Positions 18,111-27,970 are shown, counted from the stretch's first letter. The stretch: DNA of 64,000 nt from an uncultured Chitinophagaceae bacterium (GCA_937907395.1 CALCII010000014.1:256421-320420), one strand, 5' to 3'. Made by a program: numbers and translations. The notes: generated by a model from the sequence alone, not told the origin.

Positions 18111-19685
18111 ATGCTCGACCATTTTCCTTTTTACCTGACACTCATCGTGCTGATCATTTTGCTCATCATGCTGGGGAACAAAATCAAAATTGCCTATCCT
18201 GTTTTATTAGTAGTGGCCGGATTACTCATCAGCTTCATTCCCGGTGTGCCGGTATTGAAGATTGATCCTGAGTTAATCTTTATTATTTTCCTACCTCCGA
18301 TTTTATATGAAGCAGCCTGGTCCAACTCCTGGAAAGAACTCTGGCATTGGCGAAGAGTGATTGGAAGCTTTGCCTTTGTGGTGGTTTTTCTTACCGCTAT
18401 TACTGTTGCTGTTGTTGCCAATGCATTCATACCCGGCTTTTCACTGGCACTTGGTTTTCTGCTGGGAGGTATTGTATCACCGCCCGATGCAGTGAGCGCC
18501 AATGCAATTCTCAAATTTGTAAAAGTACCCAAGCGCATTTCGTCTATTCTTGAGGGTGAGAGTTTGCTGAATGATGCATCTTCGCTCATCATCTTCCGGT
18601 TTGCTATGATTGCCGTTGCAACCGGACAATTTGTTTGGCACCAGGCGGCACTCAATTTTGTATGGATGGTGGTGGCTGGTGTTTGTGTAGGTTTATTGGT
18701 GGGACTTCTTTTTATGAAAGCACACAAATTTCTTCCCACCGATGCAAACATGGACATTGCATTAACATTGGTAACGCCTTATGCCATGTACATTGCTGCA
18801 GAAGAAATTCACAGCTCGGGTGTGTTGGCAGTAGTGAGTGGCGGATTGTTTCTTTGTTACCATCGTCATAGTTTTTTAACCAGTTCCAGTTTGTTACGAG
18901 GCGAAAACGTATGGCAAAGCCTTGTGTTTCTGCTGAATGGTTTGGTGTTCCTGTTGATCGGGCTCGACTTACCGGAGATTGTATCCGGACTAAAAGCAGA
19001 TGGTGTGAGTTTTTATGAAGCAACGGGCTATGGTTTATTGATCACACTCGTTTTGATTGTGGGCCGTTTACTGGCTTCCTTTGGTGCAGTGTTGTTTACG
19101 AAACTCATGAGCTCCTTTATTCCGGTGGCCGATAAGAATCCCGGCTGGAGGGGCCCGCTTATTTTTGGCTGGACGGGTATGCGTGGTGTGGTATCATTGG
19201 CCGCCGCACTTTCTATTCCGGTTACGATGGATGATGGTACGCATTTTCCGGAACGGAATTTAATTTTATACATCACGTTTATTGTCATCCTTGTTACACT
19301 CACCCTACAAGGGTTAACACTTCCCGCATTAATAAAAAAAGTACAACTGCCGGATTACAATGATCATCATCCCGAAGAAGAAACGATTGATCAGATTCGC
19401 CGGGAACTGGCCGATGATTCACTTCAATACCTTAACGAACACTACAAAGAAGAACTGGAACACCATCCGCTGCTGAAGCAACTGGTGGGACGATGGGAAT
19501 ATGAACTCTATTGTGATCAATACACCTACACACCGGAACATATTAAATCCATCTACAAAAAAATACTGGAACGTCAGCGGGATTTATTACTGAAGAAGAA
19601 TAAAAAAGAACAAAAGATCAACGAAGAAATTATACGCCGCTTCCTGCACCAGATCAACCTGGAAGAAGAAAAACTCGATTTCTGA
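18111..19685 (+). CDS. CPA1-family Na+/H+ antiporter
   Basis: The 524-residue protein has about twelve transmembrane helices and a cytoplasmic C-terminal tail of some 110 residues rich in charged helices. Signatures of the CPA1/NhaP group are FLPPILYEAAW, SPPDAVSANAIL (ion-binding D), EGESLLNDASSLIIF and GWTGMRGVVSLAAALSIP. These proteins exchange Na+ or K+ for protons. The gene is followed 19 bp later by a metallo-hydrolase gene and may be cotranscribed with it. Confidence 0.92.
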   Translation: MLDHFPFYLTLIVLIILLIMLGNKIKIAYPVLLVVAGLLISFIPGVPVLKIDPELIFIIFLPPILYEAAWSNSWKELWHWRRVIGSFAFVVVFLTAITVAVVANAFIPGFSLALGFLLGGIVSPPDAVSANAILKFVKVPKRISSILEGESLLNDASSLIIFRFAMIAVATGQFVWHQAALNFVWMVVAGVCVGLLVGLLFMKAHKFLPTDANMDIALTLVTPYAMYIAAEEIHSSGVLAVVSGGLFLCYHRHSFLTSSSLLRGENVWQSLVFLLNGLVFLLIGLDLPEIVSGLKADGVSFYEATGYGLLITLVLIVGRLLASFGAVLFTKLMSSFIPVADKNPGWRGPLIFGWTGMRGVVSLAAALSIPVTMDDGTHFPERNLILYITFIVILVTLTLQGLTLPALIKKVQLPDYNDHHPEEETIDQIRRELADDSLQYLNEHYKEELEHHPLLKQLVGRWEYELYCDQYTYTPEHIKSIYKKILERQRDLLLKKNKKEQKINEEIIRRFLHQINLEEEKLDF

Positions 19686-19704
19686 TTCTTACATTTGCAA
19701 CGCA

Positions 19705-20748
19705 ATGAGCTTACTCAAACCATTTGGAAAGTTTCCTGATCGAAAAAGAAAATCATTTTTCAACACACTTTCCAATTATAAAGACGGACAATTTCAGAAT
19801 CCCGTGCCCACAGGCACTTTTGCAGAAGGAGAAAACATCCTGAAAGCATTGTGGCAATTTATTAAAAGCCATCCCGATACAGAGCCCAAACAACCTCTTC
19901 CGTTTGTACAAACAGATATTAAAAATATTCCGTTAAACGAAGATGTGCTCATCTGGTTTGGCCACAGCTCCTATTATCTGCAAACAGATGGATTGCGTTT
20001 TTTAGTGGATCCTGTTTTCAGTGGTAATGCGTCGCCCATTGCCGGTTCCGTAAAAGCATTTACCGGCAGCAATACGTATAGTGCCAACGATTTTCCTGAT
20101 ATTGATGTGTTGTTTCTTTCACACGATCATTGGGACCACCTCGATTATTCAACCATACAACAACTCCAAACCAAAGTAAAAAAAGTGATCTGCGGATTAG
20201 GGGTGGCACAACATTTTGAATTCTGGGGTTGGGATCAAACCAAACTCATAGAAAAAAACTGGTACGAATCACACACCATCAAAAACGGATTTGAGGTAAC
20301 ACTTACTCCCGCCCGGCATTTTTCCGGGAGAGGATTCAAACGAAATATTTCGCTCTGGACTTCCTTTGCATTACAAACACCATCCCGCAAATTATTCCTT
20401 GGTGGAGATAGTGGTTACAGTCCGCACTTTAAAGAAGTGGGTGAACGCTTCGGGCCTTTCGATCTTGCTATACTGGAATGCGGACAATACAATCATAAAT
20501 GGCCGTTTATTCATTCGTTTCCCGATGAACTGGTGCAGGAAGCCAAAGAATTAAAAGCAGCAACGGTACTGCCTGTTCATCATTCCAAATTCAAACTGGC
20601 GCATCATCCCTGGTATGAACCACTGGAGCAAACGGTTCGTATAGCCGAAAGAGAAAACCTGCCGGTGATTACACCCCGCATAGGCGAAGTAGTGTACCTG
20701 AATGATATGGGTAAAACAAATGAGAAGTGGTGGAAAACTCTTAAGTAG
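19705..20748 (+). CDS. MBL-fold metallo-hydrolase (NAPE-PLD/UlaG-like)
   Basis: The 347-residue protein has a lactamase-superfamily metal site: SHDHWDHLD (H140, H142, D144, H145), a later histidine in TPARHFSGR, GGDSGYSPH, and HHSKF near the end. The N-terminal segment with WFGHSSYYLQTDGLRFLVDPVFS is typical of NAPE-PLD-like and UlaG-like enzymes. It is soluble, with no signal peptide. The substrate is unknown. Confidence 0.88.
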   Translation: MSLLKPFGKFPDRKRKSFFNTLSNYKDGQFQNPVPTGTFAEGENILKALWQFIKSHPDTEPKQPLPFVQTDIKNIPLNEDVLIWFGHSSYYLQTDGLRFLVDPVFSGNASPIAGSVKAFTGSNTYSANDFPDIDVLFLSHDHWDHLDYSTIQQLQTKVKKVICGLGVAQHFEFWGWDQTKLIEKNWYESHTIKNGFEVTLTPARHFSGRGFKRNISLWTSFALQTPSRKLFLGGDSGYSPHFKEVGERFGPFDLAILECGQYNHKWPFIHSFPDELVQEAKELKAATVLPVHHSKFKLAHHPWYEPLEQTVRIAERENLPVITPRIGEVVYLNDMGKTNEKWWKTLK

Positions 20749-20830
20749 GTTTCTAAACGATCCGTTCTTCATTTCACTCTTGCGTACTTCAAAGTTTAGT
20801 ACCTTTATGGTGCAACCTAACTGCAGATCA

Positions 20831-21460
20831 ATGAAACTAATTTTTACCCTCCTGTTTGCATGTTGCTTTTTTGCAAGCCATGCACAAATGAAAGGATTAA
20901 CAGAAAACGGTGATGAGATCATTTTATATAATGACGGCACCTGGAAATATGTAAAAGCACCGGCTGCCAATTCCCAGGTAATTGACACCAATCAAACAAA
21001 ATTCACAAGGCTTCCTGCTTATACTTTCCTGGTAAAAAGTAAGGTTACGAAATACGGAGTGTACATCAACCCGCAAAAATGGATGTTTGAAAAAGAAGAT
21101 GCAAACGAGCCGGGAGAGTACAAGTTTTATATGAAATCAAAGGATTGCTACGGAATGATTATTGCCGAAAAAATGCAGCTTCCCATTGAAACACTTAAAA
21201 CCCTTGCTTATACAAATGCAAAATCAGCAGCACCGGATGTTGAAATCACCAAACAGGAATACCGGAATGTAAACGGAGTTACTGTGTTGTGTTTACAAAT
21301 GTCGGGCACAATTTCAGGGTTGAAGTTTGTGTACCTTGGATATTATTATTCTTCAGAAGGAGGAACCATACAACTTCTCACCTACACTTTTGAATCAATG
21401 TTCAAAGAACGGAAAACCGATATGGAAAACCTGTTGAATGGATTTGTAGTGGTTGAATAA
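20831..21460 (+). CDS. Exported protein of unknown function
   Basis: Starting at ATG 20831 the protein has 209 residues with a clear signal peptide (MKLIFTLLFACCFFASHAQ). It then shows the motif LTENGDEIILYNDGTWKY, common at the start of small Bacteroidota exported proteins. The rest (about 55-209) is a mixed alpha/beta domain without a recognised family. An upstream in-frame ATG at 20808 would spoil the signal peptide. Confidence 0.65.
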   Translation: MKLIFTLLFACCFFASHAQMKGLTENGDEIILYNDGTWKYVKAPAANSQVIDTNQTKFTRLPAYTFLVKSKVTKYGVYINPQKWMFEKEDANEPGEYKFYMKSKDCYGMIIAEKMQLPIETLKTLAYTNAKSAAPDVEITKQEYRNVNGVTVLCLQMSGTISGLKFVYLGYYYSSEGGTIQLLTYTFESMFKERKTDMENLLNGFVVVE

Positions 21461-21624
21461 ACATTTTTGTCATTCTCCTCCCCAAAATAATCGTGGCCAA
21501 ACACTTGTTTCTATTGCAGGGTATGGAATAGCAGGTCTATCATTTCTGTTAATTAAAATCCAATCCTGCTTTTATGGAAACCATTACGATGTGCATCTGC
21601 GTTCTAAGCAACACATCGTAAACC

Positions 21625-22263
21625 ATGAAATCCTTTTCATTCATCCTGCTCTCAGCATTGCTGCTCTGTGCCTGCAAAGAAGAGGCACCGGTAAAAAAGC
21701 CCGGCCTTGTTACTACAACATCAACAAAACGGATATCCGTCATCGGTTCTGCCAACCGGTTGATTCCAACAACCAAGCTACGGGAAGTGAAACAATTTTT
21801 ACGCCGCCATCCCGGCTATAATCAACACACGTTTTTTTTGATTGATATGAAACGCCCTTCCGGATTGTATCGTTTTTATGTGGTGAACCTGCGTAACGAT
21901 TCCATCACACATGCCGGACTGGTGGCGCAGGGCAGCAACACTACACAAACGGAACAGGGAACACTTCGCTTCAGCAATGAAATCAACTCTCATTGTACTT
22001 CATTAGGTAAGTATAAAATTTCCTTTGCTTATAATGGAAATTTCGGCAAAGCCTATAAACTCATCGGACTGGATACCACCAACTCCAATGCATTTGCAAG
22101 AGCCGTGGTATTACACAAGTACAGTGCTGTGCCCGATGAAGAGCAGGACTACCCCATCGTTCCCAGCCTGGGTTGTCCTATGGTATCGCATGCTTTTTTT
22201 AAAACCCTTGAATCCATCATTGACCGGTCATCAAAACCATTATTGATGGAGATCTGGTATTGA
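21625..22263 (+). CDS. Murein L,D-transpeptidase-like lipoprotein
   Basis: The 212-residue product has a lipoprotein signal ending LLLCAC (Cys17). It then shows the features of the murein L,D-transpeptidase catalytic domain family (YkuD_2): NHTFFLIDMKRPSGLYRFYVVNL-like strands, ARAVVLHKY, and the catalytic HxxxxSLGCPMVS segment with the nucleophilic Cys near residue 186. It would act on peptidoglycan peptides in the periplasm. A reading frame at 21453-21821 overlapping its start is a shadow. Confidence 0.85.
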   Translation: MKSFSFILLSALLLCACKEEAPVKKPGLVTTTSTKRISVIGSANRLIPTTKLREVKQFLRRHPGYNQHTFFLIDMKRPSGLYRFYVVNLRNDSITHAGLVAQGSNTTQTEQGTLRFSNEINSHCTSLGKYKISFAYNGNFGKAYKLIGLDTTNSNAFARAVVLHKYSAVPDEEQDYPIVPSLGCPMVSHAFFKTLESIIDRSSKPLLMEIWY

Positions 22264-22327
22264 AATCAGTTACAAAGCCTTTTACAAGAGATGCTGATAT
22301 ATTCAAATAGACTTTATCTTTGCAGGG

Positions 22328-22720
22328 TTGTCTTTATTCCAACTATACAAACAAGCAACCGCACTCCTCTTGCTGGCAGCATTTATTGCTGGAAACTTCA
22401 GCAGGAATTTGATCATTGCCGATTATTACACCCATACGGCCAGCTACGAAAAAAATTGTGAGAACAAATCCAAACCACAATTGAAATGCCATGGTAAGTG
22501 CCAGATGATGAAAAGGCTGAAAGCAGAAGAAAAGAAAGACCAGGAAAATCCGGAACGTAAAGCCGAAAATAAAAATGAACCGGTGGTTTCGTTTCACTCA
22601 TCTGTAATTCCTTTCGCTGTTGTTTCAAGGTCCTGCGAATCTATCAAACATTATATCTCTTATAAAGAAGGTGTAACCCTGCACCGCTCTCTGTCTGTTT
22701 TTCATCCTCCACGGGTCTGA
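22328..22720 (+). CDS. Small membrane-anchored Cys/His-motif protein
   Basis: The 130-residue frame begins at TTG 22328, as no ATG lies upstream of the hydrophobic N-terminus (LYKQATALLLLAAFIAG). A motif NCENKSKPQLKCHGKCQMMKRL sits near residues 42-63, followed by a charged lysine/glutamate-rich stretch. The CHGKC-xMM motif and its position at the head of an MbnP/MbnH-type cluster suggest a metal, probably copper, connection. No enzymatic role is seen. The start codon is uncertain. Confidence 0.55.
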   Translation: MSLFQLYKQATALLLLAAFIAGNFSRNLIIADYYTHTASYEKNCENKSKPQLKCHGKCQMMKRLKAEEKKDQENPERKAENKNEPVVSFHSSVIPFAVVSRSCESIKHYISYKEGVTLHRSLSVFHPPRV

Positions 22721-22856
22721 ATGTACATCTGTTGCATTCAATCACTTTCGTTCATGATACACTGTATCCTGTTGCCTCTTTGTGTGTGCATCTGCTAGTA
22801 TAAGCAGCGTGTTCGCATAGTTACCAGTGTATTCTATAAGCTTAAAAAAAACAACA

Positions 22857-23228
22857 ATGAAACATATACTTGCCATCCTGTTACTGATGGTTTGCACTAC
22901 TTCTTTTTCTCAGAAAAAAGAATGGAAAGAAATGCACGATTTCCATGCTGTAATTGGAAAACTTTTTCATCCGGCAGAAGAAAACAAGCTGCAACCCACC
23001 CGGGACAGTGCCTCTTTATTACTTACAACAGCAAAACTATGGCAGAAATCGGTGGTGCCAGAAGGATACAATGCAGCCGTTACGAAACCTATTCTGAAAA
23101 AACTTGTATCCCGCTGTGCTGTACTTGTAAAAGCGGTGAAACAAAAACAAACCGACGAAGAATTAAAAACATTAATCACAGGCGTACATGAAACGTTCCA
23201 TGAAATCATGGAAAAATGTGCCCACTAA
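22857..23228 (+). CDS. Small periplasmic helical protein
   Basis: The ATG at 22857 gives 123 residues with a signal peptide (ILAILLLMVCTTSFSQ) and a helical remainder ending in HETFHEIMEKCAH. Regular histidines (HDFHAVIGKLFHPAEE) resemble small periplasmic cytochrome-like or copper-binding helical bundles, but no CxxCH motif is present. It precedes the MbnP-type gene by 22 bp in the same direction, so it is probably part of the operon. Confidence 0.6.
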   Translation: MKHILAILLLMVCTTSFSQKKEWKEMHDFHAVIGKLFHPAEENKLQPTRDSASLLLTTAKLWQKSVVPEGYNAAVTKPILKKLVSRCAVLVKAVKQKQTDEELKTLITGVHETFHEIMEKCAH

Positions 23229-23250
23229 ATTTTAAACAACCAGAAGTATT

Positions 23251-24057
23251 ATGAAAATGATCACAACTTATATTACAGCTCTTGCATTCCTTTTTTTAAC
23301 CTCCTGCAAAAAGGAGAAAACAGATATTCAACCCGGCGACAAAGGAGAACTCACGGTTGAGTTTGACAATGTGGTAGGTGCACAAAACCTGCAACTCAAT
23401 ACAGCAACGTATACCAATGCAGCTGGTGAACCGTATAAAATCACTATGCTCAACTATTACATCAGCAACATCGTTCTGGTGGCTGCAGACGGAAGCAGGT
23501 ATACCGTTCCTAAAGACAGCAGCTATTTTCTGATAAAAGAAGAAGATGTTGCCACACAGGAAGTAACCCTGAAAGATATACCTGCAGGCGACTACAAAGG
23601 AATTGAGTTTGTGATTGGAGTGGATAGTTTAAAAAACACAGCAGCTGTTGGTGAACGCACCGGTTGCCTGGATCCTGCCGCTGGCGGATCGGGTATGTAC
23701 TGGACATGGAACTCCGGTTATATTTTCCTGAAAATGGAAGGAACATCAGATGTGGCTACTTCTGCAGATAAGAAATTCCGTTATCATATCGGAGGTTTTG
23801 GCGGTTACTCTTCTGCCACAATCAACAATATCAAAAAGGTAAGCCTTACAGCAGCAGGCACAGATGTGGCAAAAGTGCGGAAGAATAAAACCACACCACC
23901 CACATTTCACCTGATGGCCGATGCATCAAAAGTGTTAAACGGAACCACCAATGTGAGTATTGCCGCAAACACCACTGTAATGTTTGCTACTTACTCGGTA
24001 AACATTGCCAACAATTACGCTTCTATGTTCACCATTGATCATATTCATAATGATTAA
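23251..24057 (+). CDS. MbnP-family lipoprotein
   Basis: The 268-residue protein has a lipoprotein signal (FLFLTSCKK) and an MbnP-like domain: LTVEFDNVVGAQNLQLNTATYTNAAGE at the start, TMLNYYISNI, and the central GMYWTWNSGYIFLKMEGT. MbnP proteins accompany the MbnH diheme peroxidase and are linked to copper handling and tryptophan modification. Its last codons overlap the start of the next gene (ATG at 24050), so the pair are translationally coupled. Confidence 0.88.
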   Translation: MKMITTYITALAFLFLTSCKKEKTDIQPGDKGELTVEFDNVVGAQNLQLNTATYTNAAGEPYKITMLNYYISNIVLVAADGSRYTVPKDSSYFLIKEEDVATQEVTLKDIPAGDYKGIEFVIGVDSLKNTAAVGERTGCLDPAAGGSGMYWTWNSGYIFLKMEGTSDVATSADKKFRYHIGGFGGYSSATINNIKKVSLTAAGTDVAKVRKNKTTPPTFHLMADASKVLNGTTNVSIAANTTVMFATYSVNIANNYASMFTIDHIHND

Positions 24058-25111
24058 GCAATTGATCCAATCCGGTCCGGTAAAAGCAGTAATGGTTATT
24101 ACCGGTATGGTATTATTGGCAGCAGCCTGCACCAAATCGAAAGATGGTGCAGGCCCTACGCCAATGCCACTGAACATTCCGTCTAATTTTCCAGCGCTGG
24201 TTTACGACACAGCTTCCAATCCGGTTACAAAAGAAGGATTTGAATTAGGCAGAAAATTATTTTACGATCCGCTTCTTTCCCGCAACAACACCATCAGTTG
24301 TGGCAGTTGTCATATTCAGGGAAGTGCTTTCACACATCATGGGCACGATGTAAGTCATGGCATAGATGATAAACTGGGAACCAGGAACAGTCCGCCGGTA
24401 ATGAATCTTGCCTGGAGCCGTTTCTTTTTCTGGGACGGTGGTGTTTTCAACCTCGATCTGCAACCTATTGCCCCCATTCAAAACCCGGTGGAAATGGATG
24501 AGCAGGTGCCCAACGTGATTATGAAACTTAAAGAAAACAGCACGTATCGAAAACTGTTTAAAAAAGCTTTTGGTACAGAAGAAATCAGTTCCGCCGCTTT
24601 GTTCAAAGCACTATCGCAGTTTATGTTGCAATGCATCAGTGCCAATTCACGTTACGATCGTTTTGTACGCAACGAAGGTGTACAACTTACAAACGAAGAA
24701 TTGGAAGGCCGTACAATCTTTCAGCAAAAATGTGCTTCCTGCCATAGCACAGATCTGTTTACAGATAATGATTTTCATAACAATGGATTGGTTCCTTCAA
24801 TGGTGAATGATAAAGGAAGGTTTCTTATAACACTCAATGAATCTGATTTGTATAAATTCAAAACGCCCAGTCTGCGCAACATTGCCCAAACAGCCCCCTA
24901 CATGCATGACGGACGATTTTATACACTAATGGCTGTATTGGATCATTATAGTAATGGTATCACAGATAGCCCAACGCTGGATTCTCGGCTAAAAACAAAT
25001 GGTATACCGGGTATTGCATTAACCGCAGAAGAGAAAACGAAACTGGTGGCTTTTCTGAACACACTTACCGATGATGAATTTATTCGTGACCCCAAACTAG
25101 CCGAACAATGA
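24050..25111 (+). CDS. MbnH-like diheme cytochrome-c peroxidase
   Basis: The 353-residue protein has a lipoprotein-like N-terminus (VLLAAACTKS) and two heme-binding motifs, C84-GS-C87-H88 and C228-AS-C231-H232. The surrounding sequences (FELGRKLFYDPLLSRNNTISCGSCH and the ARNIAQTAPYMHDGRF-type end) match the bacterial diheme peroxidase/MauG/MbnH group. It overlaps the MbnP-like gene by 8 bp, the same order as in MbnPH loci. Peroxide use for modifying the partner protein is inferred from the family. Confidence 0.9.
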   Translation: MIKQLIQSGPVKAVMVITGMVLLAAACTKSKDGAGPTPMPLNIPSNFPALVYDTASNPVTKEGFELGRKLFYDPLLSRNNTISCGSCHIQGSAFTHHGHDVSHGIDDKLGTRNSPPVMNLAWSRFFFWDGGVFNLDLQPIAPIQNPVEMDEQVPNVIMKLKENSTYRKLFKKAFGTEEISSAALFKALSQFMLQCISANSRYDRFVRNEGVQLTNEELEGRTIFQQKCASCHSTDLFTDNDFHNNGLVPSMVNDKGRFLITLNESDLYKFKTPSLRNIAQTAPYMHDGRFYTLMAVLDHYSNGITDSPTLDSRLKTNGIPGIALTAEEKTKLVAFLNTLTDDEFIRDPKLAEQ

Positions 25112-26037
25112 AACTGAAATACGGATTCCTCATACTTGTTTTTTTCCTTCAACCTTTCATTACCAGTGCCTGTGATATTTGCGGTTGTGGTGTGGGCAGT
25201 TATTATGTAGGCATATTACCGGATTTTAAAAAACGGTTCATTGGCTTACGTTACCAGCACAAAAGCCTCATAACACATCTTAACGCAGCCGGTGGACGAA
25301 GCTATCTTACCACAGATGAAACCTATCATATAGCCGAACTGTGGGGCGCTGTGAACATTGGAAAAAAATTCAGAGTCATGGGATTTATTCCCTACAATTG
25401 TAACCAACGTTTGAACCAGGGTGTAACCACTTCTCAAAATGGTTTTGGCGATGTGGCCGCATACGGTTATTACAAATTACTGGATGGGCGCACTGTTACT
25501 AAAAACAAAAAACTTTTGATTCATTCATTATGGGTAGGTGCCGGACTGAAACTTCCAACCGGCAGTTATAATAACACCGATAAAAATGTGGTGGAAAACA
25601 TTCAAAACACTTTTCAGCTGGGAACGGGAAGTACCGATGTTGTGCTGAACGCCATGTATGATCTCCGGTTGCAGGATGCAGGCATCAATACCAATATGAG
25701 TTATAAGATCAACACCGCTAATAAATACAACTACCGTTATGGAAACAAATTCACTACCAACCTGCTGGCTTACTATAAAATAAGACTGGGAAAAAACGGA
25801 ACCCTCGCCCCCAATACCGGTGTTTTGTATGAACAGGCTGCAAAAGACAGCAAACAGAACAATCATACGGTTGAAGAATCGGGCGGTTACTCGCTCACAC
25901 ATACAACTGGTATTGAGTGGAGTTTCAAACGTTTATCGTGGGGAGCGAACTTCCAGGTACCAATTGAGCAACGGCTGGCAGAAGCAAAAGTTAAATCACA
26001 AAATCGGTTAATGATTCACGTAAGTGTGAGTCTTTAA
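25108..26037 (+). CDS. Outer-membrane beta-barrel protein with CDICGCG head
   Basis: The 309-residue protein has a signal peptide followed by CDICGCGVGSYYVGILP. It then has alternating short strands rich in aromatic and glycine residues, ending in SVSL as in outer-membrane barrels. It overlaps the preceding peroxidase gene by 4 bp. The Cys-rich head plus operon position suggest a metal or copper-linked outer-membrane transporter, an inference from context. Confidence 0.7.
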   Translation: MKLKYGFLILVFFLQPFITSACDICGCGVGSYYVGILPDFKKRFIGLRYQHKSLITHLNAAGGRSYLTTDETYHIAELWGAVNIGKKFRVMGFIPYNCNQRLNQGVTTSQNGFGDVAAYGYYKLLDGRTVTKNKKLLIHSLWVGAGLKLPTGSYNNTDKNVVENIQNTFQLGTGSTDVVLNAMYDLRLQDAGINTNMSYKINTANKYNYRYGNKFTTNLLAYYKIRLGKNGTLAPNTGVLYEQAAKDSKQNNHTVEESGGYSLTHTTGIEWSFKRLSWGANFQVPIEQRLAEAKVKSQNRLMIHVSVSL

Positions 26038-26047
26038 TTCAAAAATT

Positions 26048-26656
26048 ATGAAAAAAACATTTTATCATTTACTTACAGGCATATTATTAATTACTGCCTG
26101 CAGCAATCCTCAAACATCAAATAATGATCACGATACCGAGGCAACCGACAAAGGAAATGCCTATGCAGATAGTGTGAACCAGGGTTTGAAGACAGATACA
26201 TTAAAGGGAAGTCCGCAACGGGTAACTGTTATCACAATTGGCCAAACGCATATGCATCTCTTTTATTACGCACCGGGAGTGAAAGGCCGCATCATCTGGG
26301 GCGGACTGGTTCCATACAACCAGGTATGGGTTACAGGTGCTCACCAATGCACACGGCTGGAGCTCAATGAACCCATTCTCATCAACAACAAAAAAATCCC
26401 CGCCGGTATATATGCTTTGTTTACCATTCCCGGTGAAAAAGAATGGACATTTATTCTTAATAAAAATCATGAGCAACACCTGGCCGATGATTACAAACAG
26501 GAAGAAGATGTAATGCGTTTTACTGTTACTCCAGCTTCAACAAATATGGTTCAACGGTTAACCTGGAAACTCAATCAAACAGGAACACATACCGGCAGTA
26601 TTTCTATGGAATGGGAAAAAATAAAAATAGAAGTCCCTTTTACCACAACCAAATAA
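26048..26656 (+). CDS. DUF2911 lipoprotein
   Basis: The 202-residue protein has a lipoprotein signal (LLITACSN). Its DUF2911 core shows MHLFYYAPGVKGRIIWGGLVPYNQVWVTGAHQCTRLE, KIPAGIYALFTIPGEKEWTFILN and the C-terminal TWKLNQTGTHTGSISMEW. DUF2911 has no proven function. The gene follows the barrel protein by 10 bp and precedes a PepSY gene by 1 bp, so it is in the same operon. Confidence 0.87.
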   Translation: MKKTFYHLLTGILLITACSNPQTSNNDHDTEATDKGNAYADSVNQGLKTDTLKGSPQRVTVITIGQTHMHLFYYAPGVKGRIIWGGLVPYNQVWVTGAHQCTRLELNEPILINNKKIPAGIYALFTIPGEKEWTFILNKNHEQHLADDYKQEEDVMRFTVTPASTNMVQRLTWKLNQTGTHTGSISMEWEKIKIEVPFTTTK

Positions 26657-26657
26657 G

Positions 26658-27398
26658 ATGGCAAAACGCAAATGGCACCGCCTCATCCGTAAAAGCCACC
26701 GTTACCTCGGAGTAATCTTTGGTATCCAGTTTTTATTCTGGACCGTGAGTGGATTTTATTTCAGCTGGACCAATATCAAAACCATTCGGGGAGAAACGAT
26801 TCACAAAGAAGAACCTTCGCTGCGTGGAGAAGATTACATGGTGCCAGTTGCCACCATTCTGCAGCAATTGAAACGAACAGATACCGTGCATCATCTCAAA
26901 ACCATACAACCGGTGCAGGTGCTCAACAAAGCTTACTATCAATTCACCTTTCATAACGGGAAGCGGATGAAAACAGTTTTAGCCGATGCACAAACAGGCA
27001 TCTTTCGTGGGCCACTCACCAAAGAAGAAGCATTGGCAGTTGCAAAAAACCGTCTCATTCAAACTGCTGAAGTTGTATCCATCAACTATATCACCCAAAC
27101 AAATGAACATCACGAATACCGTGAAAAACCGTTACCTGCCTGGGCCATTACCTTTAAAGAACCTGTCAACAGTACCGTTTATGTAGCTTCAGAATTGGGA
27201 ACAATCCAAAGCTACCGCAACAGCAGCTGGCGCATTTTCGACTTTTTGTGGATGATGCATATTATGGATTATAAAGAAAGAGACAATATCAACAACTGGG
27301 TATTGCGCATCTTTACAGCACTGGGGCTCATTACATTGATGAGTGGTTTTGCTTTGTATATGGTTAGTTACAGGAGTGGCAGCAGGAAGCCGAATTGA
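26658..27398 (+). CDS. PepSY-associated membrane protein
   Basis: The 246-residue product has an N-terminal helix (KSHRYLGVIFGIQFLFWTVSGFYFSW), a PepSY-like periplasmic region (about 50-200), and a C-terminal helix (WVLRIFTALGLITLMSGFALYMV). The HxxRYLG and FSW pattern is typical of PepSY-associated membrane proteins that accompany iron or heme transport. It is the last gene of the copper/peroxidase cluster. Confidence 0.8.
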   Translation: MAKRKWHRLIRKSHRYLGVIFGIQFLFWTVSGFYFSWTNIKTIRGETIHKEEPSLRGEDYMVPVATILQQLKRTDTVHHLKTIQPVQVLNKAYYQFTFHNGKRMKTVLADAQTGIFRGPLTKEEALAVAKNRLIQTAEVVSINYITQTNEHHEYREKPLPAWAITFKEPVNSTVYVASELGTIQSYRNSSWRIFDFLWMMHIMDYKERDNINNWVLRIFTALGLITLMSGFALYMVSYRSGSRKPN

Positions 27399-27414
27399 AT
27401 TTGTATCTTTCTGT

Positions 27415-27960
27415 ATGCATTCCACACAAAGGCACCTTATTATTTACATTGGCACCAGCCTCGATGGCTATATTGCCAAACCAGGCGATGATCTCAGCTT
27501 CCTCAACATAGCCGATCAGGAAGGAGAAGATTATGGCTACAACGCTTTCATCAACTCGGTTGATACCGTCATTCTTGGAAGAAAAACATACGACTGGGTA
27601 ATGAAACAGGTACCCGAGTTTCCGCACAGCAACAAAAAAGCATATATCATCACCCGTACACCAAGGCCCGCCATTGGTAACACAGAATTTTACACCGGCG
27701 ATCTCAAGGAATTAGTATTGAGGCTGAAAGCAGAACCCGGCCAACATATTTACTGCGATGGTGGTGCCGAAGTGATTACCGAACTGTTGAAACAGAACCT
27801 GGTAGATGAGTTCATCATTTCCATGGTACCCGTACTGGTGGGCGATGGAATCCGTTTGTTCAAAGATGGGCGGCCGGAGTTACCTTTACAACTGGTATCT
27901 GTACGCTCCTTTGAGAAAGGATTGGTGCAGCTATACTACAGGAAACAGGGTCTTTCATAA
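27415..27960 (+). CDS. Dihydrofolate-reductase-family protein (RibD C-terminal-like)
   Basis: Starting at ATG 27415 gives 181 residues: HLIIYIGTSLDGYIAKPGDDLSFL, VDTVILGRKTYDWV and GGAEVITELLKQNLVDEFIISMVPVLVGDGIRLF, the features of the YwjB/DHFR-like reductase group. These NADPH-dependent proteins are related to RibD reductase; the true substrates are mostly unknown. Two further paralogs occur at 60023 and 60603. Confidence 0.85.
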   Translation: MHSTQRHLIIYIGTSLDGYIAKPGDDLSFLNIADQEGEDYGYNAFINSVDTVILGRKTYDWVMKQVPEFPHSNKKAYIITRTPRPAIGNTEFYTGDLKELVLRLKAEPGQHIYCDGGAEVITELLKQNLVDEFIISMVPVLVGDGIRLFKDGRPELPLQLVSVRSFEKGLVQLYYRKQGLS

Positions 27961-27970
27961 AACACTTGTC

